A stretch of 64,000 nt of DNA from Streptomyces gilvus (GTDB lineage Bacteria > Actinomycetota > Actinomycetes > Streptomycetales > Streptomycetaceae). Positions 16,478 to 23,983 of the stretch are shown here, in pieces. The stretch spans positions 103,535 to 167,534 of the forward strand of contig NZ_JAKWBE010000018.1 of NCBI RefSeq assembly GCF_022513565.1, in the 5' to 3' direction. A program made the position numbers and the translations under genes. Under the pieces are notes generated by a model. The model ran no database searches. It saw only the letters and a list, made by a program, of their open reading frames with translations, and had not been told where the DNA came from. Position 1 is the first letter of the stretch, and each line of letters opens with the position of its first letter.

Positions 16478-17392
16478 TCAGTGCCGGGCGAACTGGACCC
16501 GGGTCGGCTGCACGACGTTCGGCCGGATCTCGATGCCGTCGACGGTGAGCTGTTCGCCGTAGATGTCGGTGATCCTGATCGGTCCGCCGCAGCCGCCCCC
16601 GTCCTCGGCGAGGAAGTAGTTGTAGTCGGCGCGCGCCAGCTGCCGCCAGCCACTGCCGGAGCGGACCTCCAGCCGGGCGAGTGGGTTTCGGTGGCCGATG
16701 ACCTGGATTCCGCACCAGTACTGGGTGGACCCGGTCTTGTAGCGCACCGAGACGGTGCCGACGTCGCCGGGGCTCGCGAGTTCCCAGGTGATCGGAATAC
16801 GGCCGGCCGAGGGCGCGGCGAGCTTGGCGAAGGCCTGGGCGCTGAGGTCGATCTGACCGACGGCGCAGTCGCCCGGACACTCGTTGGTGATGCGCACCAT
16901 GACGGAGGCGCCGCTCGCGGCCCGCACGACCACGTACGCCCCGCACGCCTTCGACCCCTCGTAGTCGGCGGTGTTCATCGCCCCGGTCAGGACGTCGCTG
17001 CTCGCGTCGTACAGACACGCCCCGGTGCCGTCGGTCTGGTAGAAGGTGGCGACGCCCTGGTGGGTGACGCCGGGGCGGATGCGTCCCGCCAACGGGGCCG
17101 CGCCGGAGGCCGGTTGGGCGGCGGGCGCGGCGGACGGCTTCGCCGACGGGGTGGTCGCTGAGGGGGACTTCTTGCCCGCGGTGCGTCTCGCGGACGGACT
17201 GGGCGATGCTTCGGTCGCACGGGCGGAGGGCGTCGGTGCGGCCGACGAGGGGGTGACCTCCGCGCCGGTGGCGGGAGTCGGCGCGGCCGAGACCCGCCCG
17301 GCGTCGGCCTTGTGGCCGGAGAGGAACACCACCGTCAGGGACGTGACGATGAGCACCACGGCCGCCGACAGGAACAGCCACCGTCTGTGCAC
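16478..17392 (-). CDS. Secreted or anchored expansin-like protein (EXLX1 family)
   Basis: A 304-residue protein with an N-terminal hydrophobic segment (WLFLSAAVVLIVTSLTVVFL, residues 5-24) that acts as a signal peptide or anchor, then a Ser/Thr/Pro/Ala linker (about 35-100). The double-psi beta-barrel D1 domain begins at GVTHQGVATFYQTDGTGAC and holds ADYEGSKACGAYV and ITNECPGDC; the D2/CBM63-like domain carries VSVRYKTGSTQYWCGIQV and ADYNYFLAEDGG. Bacterial expansins loosen cellulose networks without hydrolysis. It opens a run of plant-cell-wall genes. No xylan-type box is seen in its short upstream region. Confidence 0.88.
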   Translation of the reverse strand: MHRRWLFLSAAVVLIVTSLTVVFLSGHKADAGRVSAAPTPATGAEVTPSSAAPTPSARATEASPSPSARRTAGKKSPSATTPSAKPSAAPAAQPASGAAPLAGRIRPGVTHQGVATFYQTDGTGACLYDASSDVLTGAMNTADYEGSKACGAYVVVRAASGASVMVRITNECPGDCAVGQIDLSAQAFAKLAAPSAGRIPITWELASPGDVGTVSVRYKTGSTQYWCGIQVIGHRNPLARLEVRSGSGWRQLARADYNYFLAEDGGGCGGPIRITDIYGEQLTVDGIEIRPNVVQPTRVQFARH

Positions 17393-17474
17393 CGGACCTC
17401 CGTTGCCAGAGTGACAGGAGTAACGATCCTGCCAGAGCCACGGACGCGGCGACGGGAAAACCCCGGGACTCGCG

Positions 17475-17845
17475 CTACCCGCCGCCGCTCACCGGCCGGT
17501 ACGCGGTGACGGCCACGGTGGTGGTCCAGTCGCCGTCGTCCTTGTCCAGCACCTGGATGACGGCGATGTCGTGGGTGAGGTCGTCGCGCACACAGAACCG
17601 GGTGCCGGCCGGGACCTGCGGGAAGCGGACGACGGAGACCGGCTGCTGGGCGATGCCGAGCGCGCAGCGTGCGGGGGTGAGGGGCGACTGTCCGCCGATG
17701 TACGCCTCGCTGGACTTCTGCGGTTCGAAGGCGCCCTTGCTGTTGCCGCCGGCATCGGTCGACAGCAGCCTGGAGCCGTTCGTGGCGACGCGTCCCCGCG
17801 CCAGGTCGGCTTGAGATCGCGGTGCAGGACGCCCATCACGCACTC
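17475..17845 (-). pseudogene. Relic of a Ser/Thr protein kinase gene
   Basis: One minus-strand frame reads GVLHRDLKP at 17833-17807, the catalytic-loop signature of eukaryotic-type Ser/Thr kinases. Immediately after, a different frame reads DLARGRVATNGSRLLSTDAG and continues to 17475 with SPLTPARC, VPAGTRFCVR and IAVIQVL, matching a C-terminal module common in streptomycete kinases and secreted proteins. The two pieces fit a kinase gene that lost its middle and suffered a frameshift. Read as one intact gene (17475-17903, 142 residues) the N-terminus is unlike any domain. The gene may be dead; alternatively the C-terminal part is expressed as a small protein. Confidence 0.5.
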
Positions 17846-17892
17846 TCGCCAACCTCGTCCCAAGTCCCCCTGTCGTCATGTCAGTCGTCGTG

Positions 17893-18675
17893 TCATGGGG
17901 CACAACCGCCCACGCGCTTGTTGCTCAGGGCCACGTCGTCCATGCGGACGTCGTACGCGGAGGGGGTGGGGTTCGCCTGGTACAACTGCCAGCCCAGCTT
18001 GAGCTTGTCGAAGTGCGGGAAGACGAAGTCGTCGGCGGTTCCGCCGTGTTGCCTGGTGGACACCGTCAACTCGGGTCGCTCCGCGCCGTCGAAATAGACG
18101 GTGACGCGGTTGTCCTTCGCGTCGAGGTGGAACTCGACGCACTGCCATGTGGCCGCCGCGGCGGGTGCCGAGGTCTGCCATGCGGTCCAGTCCCCGGTGG
18201 GGCCGAGGTCGGAGCCGACTCCCCAGAAGTCGGCTCCGGAGGTGGGCACGTACTGACCGCCCAACGGGCGGACCAGCGTGGGGACATCGGAGCCGGAGGC
18301 CTCCGCGATGGTCCAGTGCGCCCAGTCCGGAGCGGTCGGGAACCGGTCGACGCGCAGCCGCAGCCGGGCCCAGAAGCTGTTGCCGGCGGGTGCGAGATCG
18401 GAGAAGACGAGGAAGGCACGGCCGTTGCCCTCCGTGTGGAGGCGCAGTTCGCGGCCGTGGCCGGTGGTGCTGGGTTCGACGGTGAGCGAGCCGTCGGAGG
18501 TGTCTGCGGTCCAGCCGTGGCCCGCGGTGACCGGTCCCAGAGGGAGGCGGTCGAAGGTCTCACGGGCGAGGTATCCGTGCGCGGAACCACTGGGGGAGGC
18601 GGAGGCGGTGGGGGCCGTCACGAGCAGTGCCGAAGCGGCTAACAGCGCGGCCGCAAGCTTCCTCATGCGTGTCAT
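17893..18675 (-). CDS. Secreted Cip1-like protein
   Basis: A 260-residue exported protein. The signal peptide (MTRMRKLAAALLAASALL) ends near ASA, followed by one beta-jelly-roll domain with ETFDRLPLG, NSFWARLRLRVD, TAPDWAHWT, RPLGGQYVP, WQCVEFHLDA and LGWQLYQ. This pattern matches the Cip1 family known from Trichoderma reesei and streptomycetes, proteins induced with cellulases and related to polysaccharide lyases; activity of the bacterial members is unsettled. ATG at 18675 is chosen; ATG 18666 and GTG 18693 are alternatives and no clear ribosome site decides. It is divergent from the xylanase gene, and a CGAAACATTCG box lies 95 bp upstream. Confidence 0.82.
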   Translation of the reverse strand: MTRMRKLAAALLAASALLVTAPTASASPSGSAHGYLARETFDRLPLGPVTAGHGWTADTSDGSLTVEPSTTGHGRELRLHTEGNGRAFLVFSDLAPAGNSFWARLRLRVDRFPTAPDWAHWTIAEASGSDVPTLVRPLGGQYVPTSGADFWGVGSDLGPTGDWTAWQTSAPAAAATWQCVEFHLDAKDNRVTVYFDGAERPELTVSTRQHGGTADDFVFPHFDKLKLGWQLYQANPTPSAYDVRMDDVALSNKRVGGCAP

Positions 18676-18769
18676 GAGCACAGTGTGCAGCACCGGTCAC
18701 GAGCGTCTCACAGCCCCCTCATCCTCCGGCATCGAGCACCGCGCGATGGGATTCCGTCCGGAAAGGTGT

Positions 18770-18780
18770 CGAAACATTCG
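18770..18780. promoter_or_regulatory. Xylan-regulon-type box, Cip1-proximal
   Basis: CGAAACATTCG sits about 95 bp upstream of the Cip1-like start. It resembles the CGAAA/TTTCG inverted-repeat boxes described in Streptomyces xylanase promoters, and it is the exact reverse complement of the box at 18901-18911. Confidence 0.5.
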
Positions 18781-18900
18781 TAGAAGCGGCCAGACACCGA
18801 ATGGGCCTCAGCATCGCTGCAAAAATGAGCCATCCGACTCATTCACATCACTTGACGCATTGAACTGCCCATTATCGCCCTCATACGGAGTCCATGGCTG

Positions 18901-18935
18901 CGAATGTTTCGAAATACCGACCGAAACAGTTGACG
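18901..18935. promoter_or_regulatory. Xylan-regulon-type box and promoter of the xylanase operon
   Basis: CGAATGTTTCG (18901-18911), continued as TTTCGAAA, is followed by CGAAAC (18922-18927) and TTGACG (18930-18935, -35-like); a weak AACACT lies 17 bp further. A repressor bound here would cover the -35. The box is the inverted copy of the one at 18770. Confidence 0.5.
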
Positions 18936-19004
18936 CTTGACGGGTGCAGGCCAACACTGTTCGCCCGGACCCCGCTCCCTTGGAGGACACGGAGGAAACC
19001 GCTC

Positions 19005-19679
19005 ATGGACATCGCACCCGCACCCATGACGACCCGCAGGACCGCCTGCGCGATGCTGCTGGGCGCCACCGCCGCCCTGGCGTTGCCCGGCACCGCACGG
19101 GCCGCCACCGTCGTCACCACGAACCAGACCGGCACCAACAACGGCTTCTACTACTCGTTCTGGACCGACGCCCAGGGCACGGTCTCAATGACCCTGGGCT
19201 CCGGCGGCAACTACAGCACCAGTTGGCGGAACACGGGCAACTTCGTCGCCGGCAAGGGCTGGAGCAACGGCTCCCGCAGGACCGTGTCGTACTCCGGCAG
19301 CTTCAGTCCCTCGGGCAACGGCTACCTGTCGCTGTACGGCTGGACGTCGAACCCGCTCGTGGAGTACTACATCGTCGACAACTGGGGCACCTACCGGCCC
19401 ACGGGCACGTACAAGGGCACGGTCACCAGCGACGGCGGCACCTACGACGTCTACCGGACGACCCGGTACAACGCGCCGTCCGTCGAGGGCACCAAGACCT
19501 TCAACCAGTACTGGAGCGTGCGGCAGTCCAAGCGGACCGGCGGCTCCATCACCACGGGCAACCACTTCGACGCCTGGGCCCGCGCGGGCATGCCCCTCGG
19601 CAGCTTCAAGTACTACATGATCCTCGCGACGGAGGGCTACCAGAGCAGCGGCAGTTCGAACATCACGGTGGCGTCATGA
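19005..19679 (+). CDS. Endo-1,4-beta-xylanase, GH11
   Basis: A 224-residue secreted xylanase, single domain. The signal peptide carries a twin-arginine motif (TTRRTACAMLLG) and ends near ARA (31-33), so Tat export is likely, as known for XlnC of Streptomyces lividans, which this most resembles. The jelly-roll enzyme shows PLVEYYIVD (nucleophile E120) and ATEGYQSSG (acid/base E210), plus the thumb sequence NAPSVEG. There is no carbohydrate-binding module. The ATG at 19005 has GGAGG nearby (18991-18995); upstream in-frame ATGs fall in the promoter region. Its stop overlaps the esterase start by ATGA. It cleaves the xylan backbone outside the cell. Confidence 0.95.
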   Translation: MDIAPAPMTTRRTACAMLLGATAALALPGTARAATVVTTNQTGTNNGFYYSFWTDAQGTVSMTLGSGGNYSTSWRNTGNFVAGKGWSNGSRRTVSYSGSFSPSGNGYLSLYGWTSNPLVEYYIVDNWGTYRPTGTYKGTVTSDGGTYDVYRTTRYNAPSVEGTKTFNQYWSVRQSKRTGGSITTGNHFDAWARAGMPLGSFKYYMILATEGYQSSGSSNITVAS

Positions 19680-20356
19680 GGACCGCGTCCTCACGGCCCC
19701 TGCCGGCGGCCGTCGCCGCCGTCGCCCTGGCCGCCGGCACCATCTCCCTGGCCACCGCTCCCGCGCAGGCCGCCACCTGCAACGGCTACGTCGGACTCAC
19801 CTTCGACGACGGCCCCTCCGGCAACACGCCGAATCTGCTGAACGCGCTCCGGCAGAGCGGGCTGCGGGCCACGATGTTCAACGAGGGCCGGTACGCCGCC
19901 GCGTACCCCGCCCAGGTCCGCGCCGAGGTGAGCGCCGGGATGTGGGTCGGCAACCACAGCTACACCCACCCCCACCTCACCCAGCTCGCCCAGTCGCAGA
20001 TCGACTCGGAGATCTCCCGTACCCAGCAGGCCGTCGCGAGCGCCGGTGGTGGTACGCCCAAGCTGTTCCGGCCGCCGTACGGCGAGACCAACGCGACGGT
20101 GCGGACGGTCGAGGCCAAGTACGGGCTGCGGGAGATCATCTGGGACGTCGACTCGCAGGACTGGAACGGCGCCAGTACGGACGCGATCGTCCAGGCCGCG
20201 GGTCGGCTGACCAACGGCCGGATCATCCTGATGCACGACTGGCCGGCCAACACGGTCGCGGCCGTCCCCCGAATCGCCCAGGGCCTCGCCGCCCGCGGCC
20301 TGTGCGCCGGGATGATCTCGCCGCAGACCGGCCGGGCCGTCGCCCCCACGGGCTGA
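19676..20356 (+). CDS. Acetylxylan esterase / polysaccharide deacetylase, CE4
   Basis: A 226-residue secreted CE4 enzyme, signal peptide to about AQA (30-32). The five family motifs are present: TFDDGP (42-47, catalytic base and metal Asp), HSYTHPHL (metal H94 and H98), RPPYGE (132-137), DVDSQDW (157-163) and LMHDWP (185-190, H187). It closely follows the pattern of the S. lividans CE4 acetylxylan esterase catalytic domain, without the binding module. The ATG overlaps the xylanase TGA, so the two enzymes are made together: removing acetyl groups opens xylan to the xylanase. A GC-rich hairpin follows the gene. Confidence 0.92.
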   Translation: MRTASSRPLPAAVAAVALAAGTISLATAPAQAATCNGYVGLTFDDGPSGNTPNLLNALRQSGLRATMFNEGRYAAAYPAQVRAEVSAGMWVGNHSYTHPHLTQLAQSQIDSEISRTQQAVASAGGGTPKLFRPPYGETNATVRTVEAKYGLREIIWDVDSQDWNGASTDAIVQAAGRLTNGRIILMHDWPANTVAAVPRIAQGLAARGLCAGMISPQTGRAVAPTG

Positions 20357-20388
20357 CGCTCTGTAACGTCCCCAGCGAACACCGCACT

Positions 20389-20421
20389 TGCGGCGCGGCT
20401 GCCACGAGCTGCCGCGCCGCA
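20389..20421 (+). terminator. Hairpin terminator after the xylanase-esterase operon
   Basis: TGCGGCGCGGC and GCCGCGCCGCA form an 11-bp perfect stem with an 11-base loop, 32 bp after the CE4 stop. No T-run follows, which is normal for streptomycete terminators. It separates the xylan operon from the mannosidase gene. Confidence 0.6.
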
Positions 20422-20576
20422 TCCCCGTCAAGTCGACCCTGCGGGGCATTGCGCCGTGAGCCTGATTGATCGGCGTGCCACGGCCAGGCGTCACGCGATC
20501 GGGCCTCCCGGAAGCGACCGTGAGCGGACCGTCGTCGTACGACACCACGACGCCCGACCGCATCCAGGAGAGCTTC

Positions 20577-22742
20577 TTGCGCCTGCACCCCCTCGCGGCC
20601 GCCCTGGCCTCGGCCGTCCTGCTAACCCCGCCGGTCCACGCGGCGCCCCTCACCGACGACCCGGCCGGCTACGTCAACCCCTTCGTCGGTACGGCACCGG
20701 GCGGCGTCGACTTCGGTCACGGCGGCGGCGGGGGCAACACCTTCCCCGGCGCCTCGGCGCCGCTGGGCGGGATCCAGTGGAGTCCCGACACGGTCACGCA
20801 CCAGCACGGCGGCTACGCGTACCCCGACAACCGGATCCGGGGCTTCAGCCTCACGCACATCTCGGGCGCCGGCTGCAGCGACTACGGCAACATCCCCTTC
20901 ATGCCGCTCATGGGCCGCCCCGATCTTGACCCGGCCGCCCGCTTCGCCACCTTCTCGCACGCCAACGAGCAAGCGTCGCCCGGCAGTTACGGTGTCCACC
21001 TCGACAACGGCATCCACACCGAGATCGCCGTGACCCGGCGTTCCGGCGTCGCCCGCTTCACCTACCCGGCCGACGGCACCGAGCGGGCCGCGCTGACGGT
21101 GGACGCGGCCCGGGCGTTCAACAGCGCCACCGGAAAGATCACCATCGGGTCCCGCACGCTGTCGGGACACACCGACAGCGGCGGCTTCTGCGGCAAGTCC
21201 AACCGCTACCGGCTCTACTTCCACGCGGTCTTCGACCGGCCCTTCGGCACCGCCGAACCCCTGGACGGCAAGAGCTCCGGGGCGTACGTCGCCTTCGCGC
21301 CCGGCACCCGTACCGTGACCGCCCGGGTGGGCATCTCCTTCGTGAGCGCCGACTCCGCGCGCGCCAACGCCCGGGTGGAGCAGAAGAACCGCTCCTTCGA
21401 CGCCGTACGGCGGTCGACCCGCGACCTGTGGAACACCTGGCTCGGCAGGATCGCCGTGCGGGGCGGCACCGAGGAGCAGCGCCGGATCTTCTACACCGCG
21501 CTGTACCACTCGCTGCTGCACCCGAGCATCCTCAGCGACGCCGACGGCCGCTACCCGGGAATGGACGGCCGCGTCCACCGCACCCGCTCCGGACACGCCC
21601 AGTATGCCGACTTCTCCGGCTGGGACGTCTACCGCTCCCAGGTCCAGCTGCTCGCCCTGCTCGCCCCGCGCGAGGCCTCCGACATCGCCCAGTCGATCCT
21701 CGAACAGGGCCGCCAGGCGGGGTACTTCGACCGCTGGACCGTGGCGAACGGCGGTACGGGCGTCATGGTGGGCGACCCGCTGCCCGCGATCGCCGCCTCG
21801 GTCCACGCCTTCGGCGCCACCGACTTCGACGCGAAGAGCCTGCTGCGGAGGGCGCTGGCGGGCCGGCACGACAGCAAACAGCGGCCGGGCCACAAGCAGT
21901 ACGACAGGCTGGGGTACGTCCCCACCGCGACCAAGGGTGTGTGGGGCAGCGCCTCCACCACTCTCGAGTACGCCGTCGCCGACGCCGCCCTCGCCCGTCT
22001 CGCGGGACGCCTCGGCGAGACGGACGCCGAGGCGATGCTGACGCGCGCCGCCGGCAACTGGCGCTCCTTGTTCAACCCGGCCACCGGCTACCTCCAGCCC
22101 CGGGCCGCCGACGGCAGCCGGCCGTCCTTCACACCGGCCCAGCGCGCGGAGTACGTCGAGGGCGACGCGGCGCAGTACACCTGGATGGTCCCGCACGACC
22201 TGCCCGCCCTGTTCGCCGCGATGGGCGGCGACGCCGCCGTCACCGCCCGCCTGGACGCCTTCTTCACCCGGCTCAACGCCGGTCCCGACGAGCCGTACGC
22301 CTACCTGGGCAACGAGCCGTCCTTCGGCACCCCGTGGGCCTACGACTCGGCGGGCCGTCCCGACCGGGCCCAGGACACCGTCCGGCGGGTGCTGACCAGT
22401 CTGTACGCCGACCGCCCCGACGGCCTCGTCGGCAACGACGACCTGGGCGCCATGTCGTCCTGGGCCGTGTGGGCCGCCCTCGGCATGTACCCGCACATCC
22501 CGGGAAGCCCCCAACTCGCCCTCGCCAGCCCGCTGTTCCCCGCCGTCACCGTCCACCGCGGCAACGGGGTCACCTTCACGCTCCTGGCCCCGCGGGCGTC
22601 CGCGACGGCCTCTCACGTACGGTCCCTGACCCTCGACGGTCGCCCGGCCGACACCGCCTTCCTGCCGGACACCTTCCCGGCGACGGGCGGCGTGCTGCGC
22701 TACGAGCTGGAGGACCCGCCGGCGGCGTCCTCCGACGACTGA
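20577..22742 (+). CDS. Secreted alpha-1,2-mannosidase, GH92
   Basis: A 721-residue GH92 enzyme. The N-terminus (LRLHPLAAALASAVLL) is a signal peptide ending near VHA. GH92 signatures follow: YVNPFVGT, GNTFPGASAPLGGIQWSPDT, GFSLTHISGAGC, IPFMP, and in the C-terminal barrel GYVPTATKG, GNEPSFGTPWAY and GNDDLGAMSSWAVWAALGMYP. The family is calcium-dependent and exo-acting on alpha-mannosides of glycoprotein glycans and fungal or plant material. The start is TTG at 20577, preceded at six bases by AGGAG; the open frame extends to 20466 but that stretch is not signal-like. It is alone in its transcript, between a terminator and a relic. Confidence 0.93.
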   Translation: MRLHPLAAALASAVLLTPPVHAAPLTDDPAGYVNPFVGTAPGGVDFGHGGGGGNTFPGASAPLGGIQWSPDTVTHQHGGYAYPDNRIRGFSLTHISGAGCSDYGNIPFMPLMGRPDLDPAARFATFSHANEQASPGSYGVHLDNGIHTEIAVTRRSGVARFTYPADGTERAALTVDAARAFNSATGKITIGSRTLSGHTDSGGFCGKSNRYRLYFHAVFDRPFGTAEPLDGKSSGAYVAFAPGTRTVTARVGISFVSADSARANARVEQKNRSFDAVRRSTRDLWNTWLGRIAVRGGTEEQRRIFYTALYHSLLHPSILSDADGRYPGMDGRVHRTRSGHAQYADFSGWDVYRSQVQLLALLAPREASDIAQSILEQGRQAGYFDRWTVANGGTGVMVGDPLPAIAASVHAFGATDFDAKSLLRRALAGRHDSKQRPGHKQYDRLGYVPTATKGVWGSASTTLEYAVADAALARLAGRLGETDAEAMLTRAAGNWRSLFNPATGYLQPRAADGSRPSFTPAQRAEYVEGDAAQYTWMVPHDLPALFAAMGGDAAVTARLDAFFTRLNAGPDEPYAYLGNEPSFGTPWAYDSAGRPDRAQDTVRRVLTSLYADRPDGLVGNDDLGAMSSWAVWAALGMYPHIPGSPQLALASPLFPAVTVHRGNGVTFTLLAPRASATASHVRSLTLDGRPADTAFLPDTFPATGGVLRYELEDPPAASSDD

Positions 22743-23086
22743 ACGCGCTCACAAAAGCGCCGGGCTCGGCCCCGGCGAGGTCTGTACAGGACACTTTGTC
22801 GATACGTCCTGATAAATCTCGCGCCGCCTTCGACCTCAACAAAGACCTGGTCAAGGCCGTCCAGAAGGCACGTTCGAGTTCGCCGTCGACCAGCCGCCCC
22901 GCCTTCATCGACAAGACGAACGCCGAGCAGGTCGCCCAGTTCGCCGCGAAGGGCAACAGGTGATGGGCACGACCCAGCATGCCGAGCCGGCGGTGACCTC
23001 ACCGCCGGACCCGTACCCAGGGCAGCCGGCGTCCGCAGAACGTGGGCTGCCCTGGAGCGCTTCCCGCTCGCGCGGTCGCCCGGTCT
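22743..23086. other. Gap holding a transporter relic
   Basis: A 344-bp stretch between the mannosidase and the VOC gene. It contains the relic at 22821-22963 and otherwise shows no supported gene. A short CGCCGGG...CCCCGGCG hairpin-like sequence lies just after the mannosidase stop. Confidence 0.6.
22821..22963 (+). pseudogene. Relic of a sugar ABC transporter substrate-binding protein (RbsB-like)
   Basis: The frame reads FDLNKDLVKAVQKA, then TFEFAVDQPP in the next frame, then PAFIDKTNAEQVAQFAAKGNR and a stop in the first frame. These are the ordered C-terminal blocks of type-I periplasmic sugar-binding proteins, where ...FAVDQQPY is normally followed by about 30 residues (the YLQGYLA/LWLYK region) before the FIDK...NV block. 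So the 5' part is missing, and a frameshift plus a small internal deletion removed the middle. No permease or ATPase genes remain nearby. Confidence 0.6.
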
Positions 23087-23869
23087 TCAGCCCTGGCGCG
23101 GATTCGGCCTCAGTACGGCGAAGACCGCGCCGGTCGGGTCGGCCAGCCAGGCGATGCGGCCGACGTCCGGGACGTTCGCGGCCGACATGACCACCGAACC
23201 GCCGCTCTCCCCCACCTTGGCGACGACGGCGTCGGCGTCGGCCACGGCGAAGTAGGGCACCCAGCGGGCGTCCTCCCCATCGCCCCGCAGCGGGGCCACT
23301 CCGCCGAACGAACCCTCCTGCTGGTCCCCGTCGGCGATGCTGAGCACCCGGTAGGTCATGCCGGGCGCCTCCATCTCCTGCGAACGCCAGCCGAAGAGCC
23401 CGTTGTAGAAGCGGATCGCCGCCTCGGGGTCGCCGACGTGCAGCTCCACCCACACCAGCGTGTCGTCCTCGGAGGCCGCCTCCAGGCCCCGGGTCCGTCC
23501 CGGCTGCCACACGGCGAACCGCGCGCCCTGCGGGTCGGTGTACTGGGCCAGCCATCCCTCGCCCATGACGTCCATCGGCTGGGCGCGCACGCTGCCGCCG
23601 CCGGCGACCACGTCCCGGGTGGTGGCCTGGATGTCGTCGCTCTGGAAGTACGTCGTCCAGGCGGGGGCGGCGCCCTCCTCGGCCAGCGGCCCCTGGGCGC
23701 CGACGGTCCGCCCGTCCTTCTGGAAGAAGCCGTACCCGCCCGCCTCGGGCCCGGCGGAGACGAACCGCCAGCCGAAGACGGCCTCGTAGAAGGCGGCGGT
23801 GGCGCCCGGGTCGGGGCTGCCGAGGTCGAGCCAGTTGGGCGATCCGGTACGGAAGTCGGTGCCGAGCAT
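23087..23869 (-). CDS. VOC-superfamily protein with two glyoxalase-like domains
   Basis: A 260-residue protein made of two tandem vicinal-oxygen-chelate domains. The first is residues 5-125 (PNWLDLGSPDPGATAAFYEAVFGWRF ... DPQGARFAVWQ); the second runs from about 135 (LVWVELHVGDPEAAIRFYNGLFGW ... DPTGAVFAVLRP). This architecture is common in actinobacteria (27-kDa antigen Cfp30B-like) and its substrate is unknown. ATG at 23869. It stands alone, convergent with the small relic region. Confidence 0.88.
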   Translation of the reverse strand: MLGTDFRTGSPNWLDLGSPDPGATAAFYEAVFGWRFVSAGPEAGGYGFFQKDGRTVGAQGPLAEEGAAPAWTTYFQSDDIQATTRDVVAGGGSVRAQPMDVMGEGWLAQYTDPQGARFAVWQPGRTRGLEAASEDDTLVWVELHVGDPEAAIRFYNGLFGWRSQEMEAPGMTYRVLSIADGDQQEGSFGGVAPLRGDGEDARWVPYFAVADADAVVAKVGESGGSVVMSAANVPDVGRIAWLADPTGAVFAVLRPNPRQG

Positions 23870-23983
23870 GGGTTCCCTTTCCTACGGCGTCCGGTGTCGG
23901 GTCGCCGCCACCATGCCGCCCGCGCGGCGGCCTGCCACGGAGCCGACCCGGATCCCGCGGGGGCTTTCACCCGAGCGGGGGCG

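Larger units (their letters stand above)
18694..19004. other. Divergent control region of the Cip1-like and xylanase genes
   Basis: This 311-bp non-coding stretch is AT-richer than its surroundings and contains two mirror-image copies of one box (18770-18780 and 18901-18911), a third CGAAAC half-site at 18922-18927, and a TTGACG -35-like sequence at 18930-18935 for the xylanase. An open frame crosses part of it in the plus direction but lacks a ribosome site and family similarity. Confidence 0.6.

Noticed and set aside
17475..17903. An intact 142-residue gene upstream of the Cip1-like gene's 3' end
   Set aside because: The N-terminal third matches nothing, while a kinase-loop motif lies in another frame; reading it as a relic explains both.
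18894..19004. A longer start for the xylanase
   Set aside because: The added residues come from promoter DNA with regulatory boxes; ATG 19005 has a ribosome site and gives a proper Tat signal peptide.
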